Origin: Nannochloropsis salina CCMP1776
Taxonomy: Eukaryota > Sar > Eustigmatophyceae > Eustigmatales > Monodopsidaceae
Direction of reading: 5' to 3'
Length of the DNA: 64,000 nucleotides
Assembly: GCA_004565275.1 (NCBI GenBank)
Contig: SDOX01000183.1
Location: 604,443 to 668,442, forward strand
Below, piece by piece: positions 1 through 10,375 of the stretch. The notes under the pieces were generated by a model. The model was not told where the DNA came from and did not search any database. It saw nothing but the letters and a program-made list of their open reading frames with translations. Position 1 is the stretch's first letter. The number at the start of each line of letters is the position of its first letter. The translations under genes were made by a program, and so were the position numbers.

Positions 1-2
1 CT

Positions 3-998
3 CTGTATGCTCGGCTCGCTCCCATCTTGTCCCCTACCCCCCCTGTGCCTCACTCAGGGGAAGGCAGTCTGTCCTACCACGCCGAACCCGAGAATACCAG
101 CACGGGAAAGCACCGGAACGACGGAAATCCTGCTTTCCACCGAGGCTGTCTGCCCTTTTCGAAAGAAGAGGGGGAAGGTATGGTAGGACGTGTGGTTGTG
201 GTGGAGCGCGGCGGCTGTTCGTACCTGACCAAGGCCCGCCATGTGCAGGCCGTGGGCGGGGTGGGGATGGTCGTTTTGGACCTGGCCCATGTCCCTGCCT
301 CCCCTGCCTCGGACTCTGCCCCGCCGTCACCAGAGAGAGGTGGACAGGACCTTGGGGGTCCGAGCGGGCGGGCAGGAGGGAAAGGGGGGGGGGAGGAGGC
401 TGTCAAGTCCTTGTTCAAGACGTGGGAGGTCATGGGACAGGACGGGAGCGGGGGCGACATTACCATTCCATGCCTCCTTTTGACCAGGGAAATGGCGCGA
501 AAAGTGCTCGACTCTGGGATTCTCTTCCATCCTAAGGTGGGGAGGAGGGAAGACGACAGGGTGTGGGTGCGCCTCGGATCGTTCAAGGCGATGGCGTTGG
601 AAGAGGAGAAGGAGCTTTTGGATTTGACCCCGTTGATAGGACCGGCCTCCGGACGGAAGGAGGGAGGGAGGGCGGGAGTGAAGGAAGGAAAGCTGGCAAT
701 GAATTTTGAAGATCTCTTGGCTTCTGTGATGCAGGGGATGAAGGATATGCTTGTGTCGGACGAGAAGGGCAACGGTCAGTCACCTGAGGCGGGAGAAGAA
801 GCGGACAACGAGGAGGAGGACAGTGACGAAGAGGAGGAGGAAGAAAGCGACGACGAGGAAGAGGAGGAGGAGGAGGACGAGGAGGAGGAGGACGAGGAGG
901 AAGAAGAAGATGAGGATGGGGCGGAGTGGAATGATGACGATTGGGGTGAGTGGGATATGGAGAGAGTTAGGGAGGGAGTGAGGGAGGGAAGAAGATAG
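3..998 (+). CDS. PA-domain protein with long acidic tail, 5' part outside the window
   Basis: The frame is open from the first bases of the window, so the N-terminus is missing. A protease-associated (PA) domain is visible: a GRVVVVERGGCSY core, then KARHVQAVGGVGMVVLD, and after a Gly/Ser-rich insert the closing strand around DITIPCLLL. The last third is almost pure Glu/Asp (about 820-940) followed by a short Trp/Asp segment and an Arg-rich end. PA domains are non-catalytic lids or sorting modules in lumenal proteins. The spacing of the PA domain from the acidic end resembles the C-terminus of EDEM3-type GH47 mannosidases, but vacuolar sorting receptors and proteases also carry PA domains. 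No GH47 or protease part lies inside the window, so the parent enzyme is not identifiable. Confidence 0.75.
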   Translation: MYARLAPILSPTPPVPHSGEGSLSYHAEPENTSTGKHRNDGNPAFHRGCLPFSKEEGEGMVGRVVVVERGGCSYLTKARHVQAVGGVGMVVLDLAHVPASPASDSAPPSPERGGQDLGGPSGRAGGKGGGEEAVKSLFKTWEVMGQDGSGGDITIPCLLLTREMARKVLDSGILFHPKVGRREDDRVWVRLGSFKAMALEEEKELLDLTPLIGPASGRKEGGRAGVKEGKLAMNFEDLLASVMQGMKDMLVSDEKGNGQSPEAGEEADNEEEDSDEEEEEESDDEEEEEEEDEEEEDEEEEEDEDGAEWNDDDWGEWDMERVREGVREGRR

Positions 999-1940
999 AG
1001 AGCACACGGCAAGCTGATACCTTCCTGACTGTCCGGTGAAGGATTTAAAAAAATGTGTCCGAGTAGGATATAGGAGAAATCTGTGAGCGTCAGGGCTGAG
1101 TTTGGAAGGTTTGCACAGTAGGGATAAATTTATTCTGAGCACACAACCATTGCAGTCCTTTTTTGGCATAATCTATGGAGTCCCTAAAAAGTACACGCTT
1201 TGCCCGGCATTAAGGCACGGGAATGTCGATGAGAAACAATAGGTGATTCGAGAGAAATCTGGAGTAAGGAGGAAATCGGAGCATGCCCGCTAAAATCTGA
1301 TCCAGAGAATAGTCAAGTCAGGTAAAGAGTAGAGTTCGCTGTGTTCGAAAAGCTAGAAAGGTTGCAGTGTTTGAAGTACCCATTTAAGAGACCGTTCTTG
1401 CTTTTCTCTTTCCTCCTGCTCGTTTTCCGCGAGCCTGACACCCATCCACTCGTCCTCCTCAGAATATTTGGAAACATATTTGCTTAAATTGTGCTCCTCG
1501 GAATCATATGGAAACATATTGGTTTTAGACAGATAACTTCGTATAGAGCAAGACCTTTTTTTACAGTACTGTGTCGTAGTTTCTTCTGCATATCCTGGAC
1601 AGAGAGCTGATGAAAGCGACTATCAAATCTCGTAATTACCTTCATTCGGTTAAGGCAATCGTAATCAAGTCGGTACAGCATTGTTTTTCCTTCCTGTCTT
1701 CCGCAGCCGCCATTTCCCCTCTATAACAACGAGTATCATCCTGCGCCGAGTCCCAAGCATGGTTTTAGATGGGAGCGAGCATACATTCTTTGTCACACTG
1801 CACGGAATGCATCTCCATAACGTTAGCACCCTCCTCCACTGGGGCTCGGCCCACAAGCCACAGTACCAAGCAAAGAACATGTTGCTCTCCTGTGGCTCCC
1901 TGTTCTCTCAATTGCATCCACTCCGGCCTCTTCTGCCCCG
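999..1940. other. intergenic, convergent 3' flanks
   Basis: This is the space between the 3' ends of the PA-domain gene and the RecA-like gene. It is AT-richer than the genes. I see no conserved coding frame, RNA gene or repeat in it. Confidence 0.5.
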
Positions 1941-3341
1941 CTACCCCGTCCCTCCTTCCCTCTTTCCCCTTCCTGCGTCGGAGCCCGTCAGCGCTGCCTC
2001 TGCTTGTGCATTGCCGATCTCGCCGGTGAGGTAATCGATATCTAGATCCACGCCGTCGCCTCCTACACCTTCTCCCCCACTCGTCCATGCGGGCACATGG
2101 GTCGAAGCCCGACGCAAAGGCTCTTCATTTTTCGCCTGTTCTTTTCCCCGGTCAACGTGCTCTGAGATCGAGGGATTATCCTCCCTTCCTTGCAGGGGTG
2201 CAACCATCGTCGTCCCTGCTTGTCCATCCGCGGCCAGTGCTCCTCCTTGTTCTTTTACCCTTTCTCCTTCCTTCGTCGCTCCTGACCTGTCATGCTCTAT
2301 TCCGTTCACGAGGTCCACCTCCACTACCCCAGACGGGGTTGCCAGCATGTTTCTTACCACGCCTACCCGGATGGACCGGGGCTGCCCTCGGCGCTTGCGA
2401 AACAGCGAATGGTCGTCTTCCGAGCTTCGACAAGACACCCCACCCCTTTTCCCTCCCGCCCGTCCATTCCATTCTCCACGATCCAGCGGATCGATCTCCT
2501 CGCATCGCAACCGAAGCGAGGGGAAGCTGGCCCATACCTCGGTCCTTCCTTCCTCCCTTGCCTCCCTCGCATCCCGAAGGTCGGGCATCCCATGGGCCCG
2601 CCCCAGCCACAGAAGCAGGCATCGGGATCGGGACAGGGCCTGGTTCAGTCTCACCCATTGCGACATCGCTGTTGGAAGCTTTTGGGCGCCGGTCATCTGC
2701 AACCTCCGGGTAGGGTAAGGCGTCAAAGTCCCGTCCATGACCACGCAATCCACCACCCGGGATGCGACGAGGCGAGTGCCCCTCTCCAATGCTTCCTCCC
2801 AGGTATTTGGCTGTCCGATATAGAGGTTCTCCACATCCACCTTGAGTGCACGGAGATGTTCCAGGTCGAGGGCGATGTGGTGGTTGACAAGCACGGCAGT
2901 GCCTCCTTCTCCCTGGGCCCTTCCCATCATGTAAAGCGCCATTGCCGTAACGTCCGCATCATCGCGGCCGCACAGCTCTACCAAATGCCCGCGGGGCAAC
3001 CCACCAATACCTAGTGCTTGATCGAGGGCAAAGATCCCTGTTGAAATCACGTCAGCGGGCTCTTGGTCACATTTTATGTCTCCAAGTCGAATCAGGGAAC
3101 GATTTCCATATTCTTTTCGTACGCCCTCGATAACCGAGGCCAGACATCTTGTCTGTTCCGAGGTGGGAAAATGGGAGCGCATGTTTACAAGGCAGGTTGC
3201 GAAAACCACGTTGAAACGACAAAGGGATGACCGCACCGTAAAGTGCAGGGCGCAATGGGCCTCCAGGACCTTCTGATGCCTGACGAGACGCATACACGGG
3301 CGCGGCAGTCGGAAAAGCACTTCGCCCCACCGGGCGATCAT
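1941..3341 (-). CDS. RecA-family protein with degenerate ATPase site (organelle-type RecA paralogue)
   Basis: Single-exon frame of 466 aa. Residues about 66-235 follow bacterial/organellar RecA closely: YGNRSLIRLGD, then VISTGIFALDQALGIGGLPRG, then the strand and helix pattern up to KVDVENLYIGQPNTWEEAL and the Walker B strand CVVMDG (Asp near 203). The later RecA core strand is recognisable at IRVGVVRNMLATPSGVVEVD. The Walker A loop, GPESSGKTT in RecA, here reads GRDDADVTA (about 125-133), with no Lys and no GKT/S. The catalytic-Glu segment (AEHALD) reads HHIALD, and the L2 DNA-binding loop is not recognisable. The first 45 residues are Arg-rich without acidic clusters, like a mitochondrial targeting peptide. 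The C-terminal 150 residues are low-complexity. I infer a nucleotide-binding-dead RecA paralogue, perhaps structural or regulatory in an organelle. Confidence 0.8.
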   Translation of the reverse strand: MIARWGEVLFRLPRPCMRLVRHQKVLEAHCALHFTVRSSLCRFNVVFATCLVNMRSHFPTSEQTRCLASVIEGVRKEYGNRSLIRLGDIKCDQEPADVISTGIFALDQALGIGGLPRGHLVELCGRDDADVTAMALYMMGRAQGEGGTAVLVNHHIALDLEHLRALKVDVENLYIGQPNTWEEALERGTRLVASRVVDCVVMDGTLTPYPTRRLQMTGAQKLPTAMSQWVRLNQALSRSRCLLLWLGRAHGMPDLRDAREAREEGRTEVWASFPSLRLRCEEIDPLDRGEWNGRAGGKRGGVSCRSSEDDHSLFRKRRGQPRSIRVGVVRNMLATPSGVVEVDLVNGIEHDRSGATKEGERVKEQGGALAADGQAGTTMVAPLQGREDNPSISEHVDRGKEQAKNEEPLRRASTHVPAWTSGGEGVGGDGVDLDIDYLTGEIGNAQAEAALTGSDAGRGKREGGTG

Positions 3342-4137
3342 TTGCGTAGACGCCTTGTTTCTGGCCAGGCAATCACTGCGTGAACTTCATACTTATCAAA
3401 GGCTCAAAGCCCCATGCTGGTATGACGCGTAATACTGGCTTTCCAGACCCCGGATGAGACGGCACAATGTTGAGTCTGTGTCGTACGAAAGTCGATCTAT
3501 TAGCCGTCTTTGTGGCCTTATTCGCATCCATTTTTTTTCTGCTAGGAGCAGAGGAACTCTTTGACGTCAGCTTTGAGTTTTATTACGAAAACATGAGTGA
3601 ATTAAGTACTCCCATCGGTAAATCATACCCGAGATGAGTCTTCAACAATTCCAAGCGGCTTACAAATAGGACTTCCCTCCTAAAATCCCAAAAAGGTCGA
3701 GATGGACAGGAAAATTGTCTGTGAACAATCCAATTATTTCTCTGGGATGTAAGAAATAAGTGAACGAATTAAAATCGCCCCAAAACCAGGGCCAGGAGTT
3801 CGGGCGCGTATGCCGTCACGTTAACCCTCCCGGGCACGATCAGTGCTACAAAAAGCAAAGTGTCAGATTCGGGAAAACTTCAGAACGACATTCAAACAGA
3901 ACGTTGGGGTTTAATTTCATGCTGGCATTGACAATGAGGGGATTTTCCTTTTTTTAATGCAGGAAAAAAGACGGCTACATTTCACCAGGGTTTGCGTTGT
4001 AGGTCGTCGGCAGATTGCCTGGTGATTCCACAACAATACGCGCCCGACCTCCTTTCTAACTTTCTTATTACTTTCTATTCTTTCCGCATGCTTTTAGGCC
4101 ACTCGCGTACCCGATCTCGTCGTAGCTATCATTATCA
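3342..4137. other. divergent promoter region
   Basis: The 5' flanks of the minus-strand RecA-like gene and the plus-strand coiled-coil gene meet here. No coding potential or clear promoter motif was recognised. Confidence 0.4.
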
Positions 4138-4572
4138 ATGGATAGTGGTGGCCTATATGAAGACTTAGATATTCCCCCTGCGGTGGTAGCTACACAAGAA
4201 TTGGAAGCGCGCTTAGATGCCGCTTACTCCCGCATCGCGACGCTGGAACAAAAAGCGGCTCTGGTAGGAAAAGAATGCGTAACTTTACGGAAGGAAAATG
4301 ACGTGCTTCGAGTAAATATCTCATCTCTTTATAAAACGGCCAAGCGGGAATTGGAAAGGAAAGAGACAGAAGTAATCAAATTGAGAGAACAGGTGCAATC
4401 ATGGCAGGGAGGAGGCAGACGAGGAGGGAAAGGGAAAGAAGCACATGGCGATGATACGAGTGGATGTGAAAGAGGAGAAGGAGGAAGGGAAGGAGGAGGG
4501 CAAGAAGACCCAATGGGAGAAGAAGGAGTAGGGAGGAACGAAAGGAAGGGAGGGACGCGGGTGTGGAGATGA
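4138..4572 (+). CDS. FLASH/CASP8AP2-like N-terminal coiled-coil protein
   Basis: 144-aa frame starting MDSGGLYEDLD. Residues about 20-90 form one heptad-rich coiled coil. The segment LRKENDVLRVNISSLYKTAKRELERKETEV matches, position by position, the N-terminal coiled coil of metazoan FLASH (CASP8AP2) and plant homologues, where a run of Lys/Glu is followed by N-I-S-x-L-x-K-T-A-R. An LYEDLD motif also precedes it, as in FLASH. In animals this part acts in histone pre-mRNA 3' processing with Lsm11. The last 45 residues are Gly/Arg/Glu-rich and read straight through a GGA-rich tract, so they may be unspliced intron or a low-complexity tail, and a longer protein is possible. The family call rests on one motif, and function in this organism is inferred. 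Confidence 0.5.
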   Translation: MDSGGLYEDLDIPPAVVATQELEARLDAAYSRIATLEQKAALVGKECVTLRKENDVLRVNISSLYKTAKRELERKETEVIKLREQVQSWQGGGRRGGKGKEAHGDDTSGCERGEGGREGGGQEDPMGEEGVGRNERKGGTRVWR

Positions 4573-5173
4573 CACATTGCTTTTAAGTCCAAAAAAGAAA
4601 AAAGCCTTCAAAGCTTGCCGCCACATGGTCTGTTTCTCCGAAGGCTATCATGTCCACTCTTCATTCTCTCAAATATATATTCATTAGCAGCATAATGGAT
4701 AATCAGATCAGCAGAGAGAAAAGCTGAACCCCAAAGGAGACCCGGGACAGATCCCGGCGTGCTGGCCCTGCTCTTACACGCACGCCACACCAATTTAGGG
4801 AAGGAATGCGTGAGGTAACAAAATAAACGTTATGCCATCTCTCTGGGGAATGATTGGGGTGGTCGTCGCAAAAGAGGGGGAGTGCCCGGCTCCATGCGGA
4901 GAGACTGGCAGCGCTATAGAGAAACGCCGCCCGGGATAAGTTCTCTGGGAACTTTGTCGCGACATAAAGGCGCATGTCAAGGTCATAATGCGGACTTTTC
5001 CAGCGGCGTCGTTGAAGCTGCCTTGTGGAGAGAGGAGGTGAAAGAGAGGGAGGAAGCAGGAGGAAAGAAAAACAAGCAAATTCCAATGGTATTCACGCCA
5101 GTGTACTTTTCCCTCCAGCCGCTCCTTAAGATCACATTCTGTCAATTCTTCCACCACAGTCTTTCCTGTCTGA
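4573..5173. other. intergenic, convergent 3' flanks
   Basis: This lies between the coiled-coil gene and the thioredoxin gene. I see only pyrimidine- and purine-rich low complexity and no supported gene. Confidence 0.4.
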
Positions 5174-5893
5174 CTACTTCTTCTTCTTGTCCTCCTCTTT
5201 CGTCTCCCTGACCTCTCCTTTCACCACCGCGGCACACATCGCCTTTACCAACCCTTCAAGCTTGATTTTGTTGCACCCTGAAAACCGCACTTCTTCGATT
5301 TGATCCCCCACTATCCTCAGAAAGACAAAGGTCGGCATGGACCGGACTTTGTAGGTTAGCGCCACGTCGTCGGCTTCGTCAATATCCACCTTCACGAAAC
5401 AGGCATCATATTGCTGACTGCAAAGAGGGAGGTGAAGGGAAAGGCAGGAAGTGGAAGCGGACGATGGGTGAGAGGGTATCCAGAGAGTGCTATAGACAAT
5501 ATGAATGTGGATGATAGCCTTTCCATTGTTTTTGGGACGAAATTTTCTCACACTTCCTCACCTCAACTCTTCAAATAAAGGCGCTATACTCCGGCAAGGT
5601 CCACACCAGCCCGCCGTGAAATCAATCACAACCGGTACACCTGCTCCCATCGCCTCCCTTTTAACCCTTTCCAAATGTGCAGCGTCAGTGATGTGAACAA
5701 TGGAGGGGTCGACCCACTTGCGTTCGACTACAGCGGGGGGCGGTGGCAACTCGGCAAGCGCCTTCTCCTCGGGGGAGAGCGTCTTGAGGACGTTCGTTTT
5801 GAACCATGCCACACCAATCCGGAAGAGAATGAAAAGGAAGGGGACCAGGGCTTGGATGGGAATGCAAAGCGGTCCGATACAGATGTTTGTCAT
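5174..5893 (-). CDS. membrane-anchored thioredoxin
   Basis: Two exons, complement(5174..5417, 5562..5893), joined in frame give 191 aa. The intron starts GTGAGG and ends TTTGCAG. The start MTNICIGPL is followed at once by a hydrophobic stretch of about 25 residues, a signal anchor. The thioredoxin fold follows: [15 protein letters not shown] with the redox pair WCGPC near residues 105-109, then after the intron [25 protein letters not shown] with the cis-Pro in MPTF. The C-terminus is a Lys-rich tail. It should carry out dithiol-disulphide exchange, tethered to a membrane with the fold on one side. Upstream sequence is open in the same frame to 6025, but a splice-acceptor-like TTTTAATAG lies just before the chosen ATG, so an additional 5' exon is possible. 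Confidence 0.85.
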
Positions 5894-6577
5894 GCTCCTA
5901 TTAAAACAAAAGAGACCCTGTTTGCGTTCGAGGAAGGGAAGGAGAAGTCGTGTGAGAGCGTGTGGAAAGTGTATGCGATGTAAACCCCGTTTGTGAAATA
6001 GCCTATCCATAGGCACGAATACCATGTGCAGAAGATGTACTCATTGATTAGTGGGTAAATCGGGCTTGGCGTGTGGTGAGAAACAGTAATCAGGACGAAA
6101 AAGGTTTTCAAGCAGGAGGGTGAAGGAACAGCAGCGAGAGTCTACACGTCAGGTCTAAGTTTTATTCCAAAACCAAGGAGCGACTATTACGCCTTGCCCC
6201 AATTGCAGGAAATCCAAGTGCATATTGCAACCTTTTATTTGTTTATAAAACATAAAATGGGATTTGTTGCTGTCATTTGCTTTGTATGTACATGCATCGC
6301 AAAACATCAAGACTCTCGTTGACGAGCAAGGGTGTCGAGCCGATCAGAAAAAATTAAAAATGTCTACTGACAGCAGCTTTGTACCGTTTTTCACGCTCTT
6401 TTCATTTTACATCGTGACGAATAGGACTCTTAGGTTTTGTGCGGGCCCGGCGCTGCTTTCTGAGGATAGGAGGATCTCAGTGTAGTAGGTATCAATTGAT
6501 CTAAGGGGATCGGCCAGGCGGTTTTTACACTTTACCCCGCTTGAACACGCACACTTAACGTCATACATCGCCCCCTC
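5894..6577. other. divergent promoter region
   Basis: 5' flanks of the thioredoxin gene (-) and F-box gene (+). AT-rich around 6180-6360. No supported gene. Confidence 0.4.
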
Positions 6578-8016
6578 ATGGACAAGCCGTCGACCTCTCT
6601 CCATCTTGCCATCCCGGACCTCGAAGAAGCCGCTTTCCTTCCCGTAGATGCCCACGTGGTGCACAAACGCGCTTCCCATCAGCCGACTTACTCCCAGACC
6701 TCGAGTACCAACGGGGCCCTGGCATTCGGATCCGTCCATCCCCCACGGTACCTCCGTGCACCGAAAGGAGAAATCGATTATGCCTCTGCCATGCCGGACG
6801 AGGTCCTGCACCGGATCCTCACCTTTGTCGATATAGACACAGGCGTGGCCAGCACGATCTCGTCGCAACGGTGGCGGCCCTTGTTCGATGAGCGGATCTG
6901 CCAAGCCCACTGCGAACGCATTTACCTAGACCAGGTAAGATGTCCACGTCGAATAGGCTGTGTTTGTGGGGGAGCCCATGGTAATGATGGGCGATTATGA
7001 TGGTCAATCGTGTTTGGAGAAAAGGGAGGAAGGGGAAAAAAGAATGGATGGAAGGAAAGTCTTTTACACATAGATTAAGCACCCTCTCCCGCCATAGACC
7101 ATCGTACGAGTGTAAACACACCGATTCCTCCTGTTCTTGCGAACCTTTCAGGCCCATGTAAAACGACTGAACCCTGCGCGTTTCCAAGGGAGTTGGAAAG
7201 CTATGCTCCAAACACGGCCCCGCGTCAGGACGAATGGATTCTACTTCCTCCTCTCCAGCTACATTAAAAAACCTATCAAGGTCAGTGGTGAAGTGGATGC
7301 ATGACTCGTTGCCTGAATAATGGTTTTGCTTAATTTTGGCATGCCAGAGCCCTCTACGTGTCCTCACCCCCTTCCTCCCTCCCAACCTGGCCCCTCTTTC
7401 TTTCATCCTTTTCCCCTTGGCTACCGCACAGGACATGTGGACAGAAATCACTCCAGGCACCATCTTGGAAGTCCGTTACTACCGTTACGTCCGCTTTCTA
7501 CCGGGCGGTCGACTCGTCTACGCACTCCTCTACCTCCCTCCTGCCGAAGCAGTAAGCCTCTTCAAGGAATACGATGCGCACGCATCCACCCTCCCTCCCT
7601 CCACCTTGAATTCCACCTCCTCTTCTTCGTTTTTGCGGAGCTGGGGCCCGCCAAGGAGAGACAGAATTAGAGAAAGCGGTCGTAGCGCAAGCATCAACAC
7701 CACGGGGAACCCTCCGATTAGCGCCAATAGCAAGAAGAAAGAATTGTATGAAGGTCTTTTCTGGACTCACAAGGGCTCAGTTATCTGCGAGATACAAACT
7801 CCGTATTCCCGCATCCATTTCCGGTTCAAAATTTTGGCGAGGGAGGGGGGTCTAGAAGGAGGAAGGGAGGGAGAACACGAGGGAGGAAGGGGAAAGTTTA
7901 CCGCGTTGATGATGGAAGAGCATACGAGTGTCGCACTCAATGACTCAACGGGAACACCCATACCGCATAAGCCCGCGCATGCTCCTTTGTTGTTTTACAA
8001 GGTCCCCGTGTGGTAA
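6578..8016 (+). CDS. F-box protein, FBXO9-type
   Basis: Three exons, join(6578..6934, 7152..7280, 7432..8016), give 356 aa with consistent phases. An F-box lies at about residues 71-115 (MPDEVLHRILTFVD, ending WRPLFDERICQAHCERIY). The middle exon, with WKAMLQTRPRVRTNGFYFLLSSYI, and the start of the last exon, with YYRYVRFLPGG, match the conserved region after the F-box in FBXO9/Hrt3. The protein ends LLFYKVPVW, as FBXO9 ends in a hydrophobic strand. FBXO9 is a substrate adaptor of SCF (Skp1-Cullin1-F-box) ubiquitin ligases. The N-terminal 70 residues show no TPR-like repeat, which animal FBXO9 has. A Gly/Glu/Arg insert (about 7839-7900) interrupts the beta-rich C-terminal region. Substrate is unknown. 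Confidence 0.8.
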
Positions 8017-8883
8017 GGGAATGTACTGAAGGTGGGGTACACGGAGGCCTGTAGATTGAACACTCACAACCAATGGGCTATTGTGCGGGTCTATGTACCA
8101 AATATGGAGATATCATGATGCAGCGCCTATGTGGCGAGAGCTTTCGCAGAAACTTCGATGATGTAAAATGTAGGAAATATGTGCAACAATACTGAACAAT
8201 GGGAAGAACAGTCTACCACATTGCGTCGCGAATGCGCAGTAACGTTTTCCGCCGATTTCATGACTGATGTAATTCATTTCACCGTTACAAGTGAGGTTTC
8301 CATCTGGCCGATGCGCTTTCTGAAGTTTTTACGACAGCCAGCGTGCCTCATCGCCGAAGTTGAAAATTTAAAATTCAAAAATCCTCGCCGTTGCCACGCA
8401 AATGGCCGCTATTGCCTTAGGGCAACAGTGCACGAAAACCCTGCTTTTCAAAACATACTTTATGGCAAGTCATGTGCTAGCACACAATAATATAACAATG
8501 CTTAAATGTGAAATCCTTTTTTAAAAAGCTTTGCCCATAGGACTGCTCCCATGCTTTTATCGCAAGTTTGCTGCGGGAATATTCTCTTCCCTGTACATGA
8601 GACTACTCAATGAGAAACCCCTCAGAATAAAGTTAAAGCGATAACGTTTGTCAATAATAGTAACTATTGCTTGAATTTACCAGCACTCTCAGATCTTATT
8701 GATCCTAAATTATCATGTACGGGTGTAAAGTGACCGTGCACATAGCCGTTTGGGCCCTTGTTTTGCGCAGATACGACAAAGAAGTCTGCAAGGAGCTAAG
8801 TTGACGGACTGTGAGGAAGACGATTGTATAAAAGATAGGGCCAAGAGTAAGCCACTATTCTTTCCCTTGAAGCGGGGGAGCTC
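8017..8883. other. intergenic
   Basis: 3' flank of the F-box gene and 5' flank of the ankyrin gene. AT-rich. No supported feature. Confidence 0.4.
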
Positions 8884-10375
8884 ATGACGCCTGCACTACA
8901 CGAGGCTGCGGCACGGTGAGTAGTTTACTCTTTCGATGACTTCCTCATTTGCAATGCAGTGCTTATTTGAATTTAGACTCCTTTTTGTACCTATGCCATC
9001 CTTAAGCCTCGATTTCACTTTGTTTCCGATTCCCATCCCTGCTGTTTCTTGTATCAGGGGAGCCCTTACGCTCATACTCCAACAGATCTCTGCATTTCCT
9101 GACGCTCTGAACACACGAGACAAGAGAGGGCGGACCCCCCTCATGTATGCCTGTCAGTGGGGGCATTACCATATCTGTGCCTCCTTATTGGATCATGGGG
9201 CACATCTCAACCTCGTCGATCAAGAGGGTCGACGCGCTTTATATTGGTCGTATGCATCCATGGGAGCCAACATTAGAGTCGTGGAGCTCTTACTGGAAAG
9301 GGGGGCAGATTTGAATGAGCCGTGGATGTCTCCACTGTTACTCTCGTCCGTATCTCGACAGCGGAATAAGCAAAGGAGAAGAAGAAGAGGGGACGGAAGG
9401 AGGGAGGAGACGGTCGTTGTCAGGCACGGGGGTGTCGATCGGGTTGATGAGGAGGAGGAGGATGCGGCAGGAAAAGCAGAATGGCTCGATAACGACAGAG
9501 ACTATGGATTCCAGGGTGGTGGTGGGACGGTATTGATGCATTCGTAAGCAGGGGGGGAGAGAAGCGGGGAAAGAAGGGGGGCCGGGGGGAGAAGAGTGCC
9601 TATGGTCGTGTGCTTTAATCATGCTTTCCCTTTGCTCGTTCACACCCTCAAATGCTTCACATCGTTCGAGCTCGACCCTTTTTGCCTCTCTCTTTTCGAT
9701 CGATCTCTCCTCCAGAGCACAATTTTTCCCTGACTTCCCCCTCCCCTTCCTTCCTCCTCCCCTCCCGCCTCCTGCAGAGCGGCGCTGGGTCAGGAGGAGA
9801 TCGTCCGGCTCCTATTGCGAAAGGGGAAGTGCGAGATTAATGCCCAGGACGGGCAAGGAAGGACTGCTTTACATCATGCATGTGAACGAGGGAGGGAGGG
9901 GGTGGTCCGGGCGTTACTGGAGGAGGGCGGGAGGGAGGGCGGGAGGGAGGATGGGACGGGGATCGATGTCACAGTCAAGGACTCAGGGGGTCGAACGGCC
10001 CGGGAGATCGCGGAGATGTGGGATCACGAAGAATGCGCGAGGCTTGTGAGTGCCGAAGAGATCATCTACTTTCTGTGTAAGCTTAGATGGCTGGGTGGGG
10101 AAAGCGAGGGAAGGAGGGAGGACGGGAAGAGACAGCCCCAAGTTTTTTATTCGCGAGAAGACGATGAGCGAGTTCCCCTATGGAAGAAGAAAGCACACAC
10201 CAGGAGACGACAGTGGGGAAGGGGGGAGACGAGAGAGGACATGGACAAACAGGCCGCGGTCCTGCAATTTGTGACAATGCAGCAGGACGACGGGGAGGGT
10301 TTGCCCCGGGAATTGTTCCGAGAGTGGATGGAAAGATACATGGACCCGAAGATCCCATGGGGGTTGCAGTGGTGA
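8884..10375 (+). CDS. ankyrin-repeat protein
   Basis: Three exons, join(8884..8915, 9058..9543, 9778..10375), give 371 aa. The first exon codes only for MTPALHEAAAR. Two groups of ankyrin repeats are seen. The first is around residues 30-110, with RDKRGRTPLMYACQWGHYHI, LLDHGAHLNLVDQEGRRALYW and ELLLERGADLN. The second is in exon 3, with AALGQEEIVRLLLRKG, INAQDGQGRTALHHACERGR and VTVKDSGGRTAREIAEMWDH. Between them is an Arg/Glu-rich spacer of about 60 residues. The C-terminal 110 residues have no recognised domain. Ankyrin repeats bind proteins. No partner or compartment signal is visible, so the role is unknown. Confidence 0.8.
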
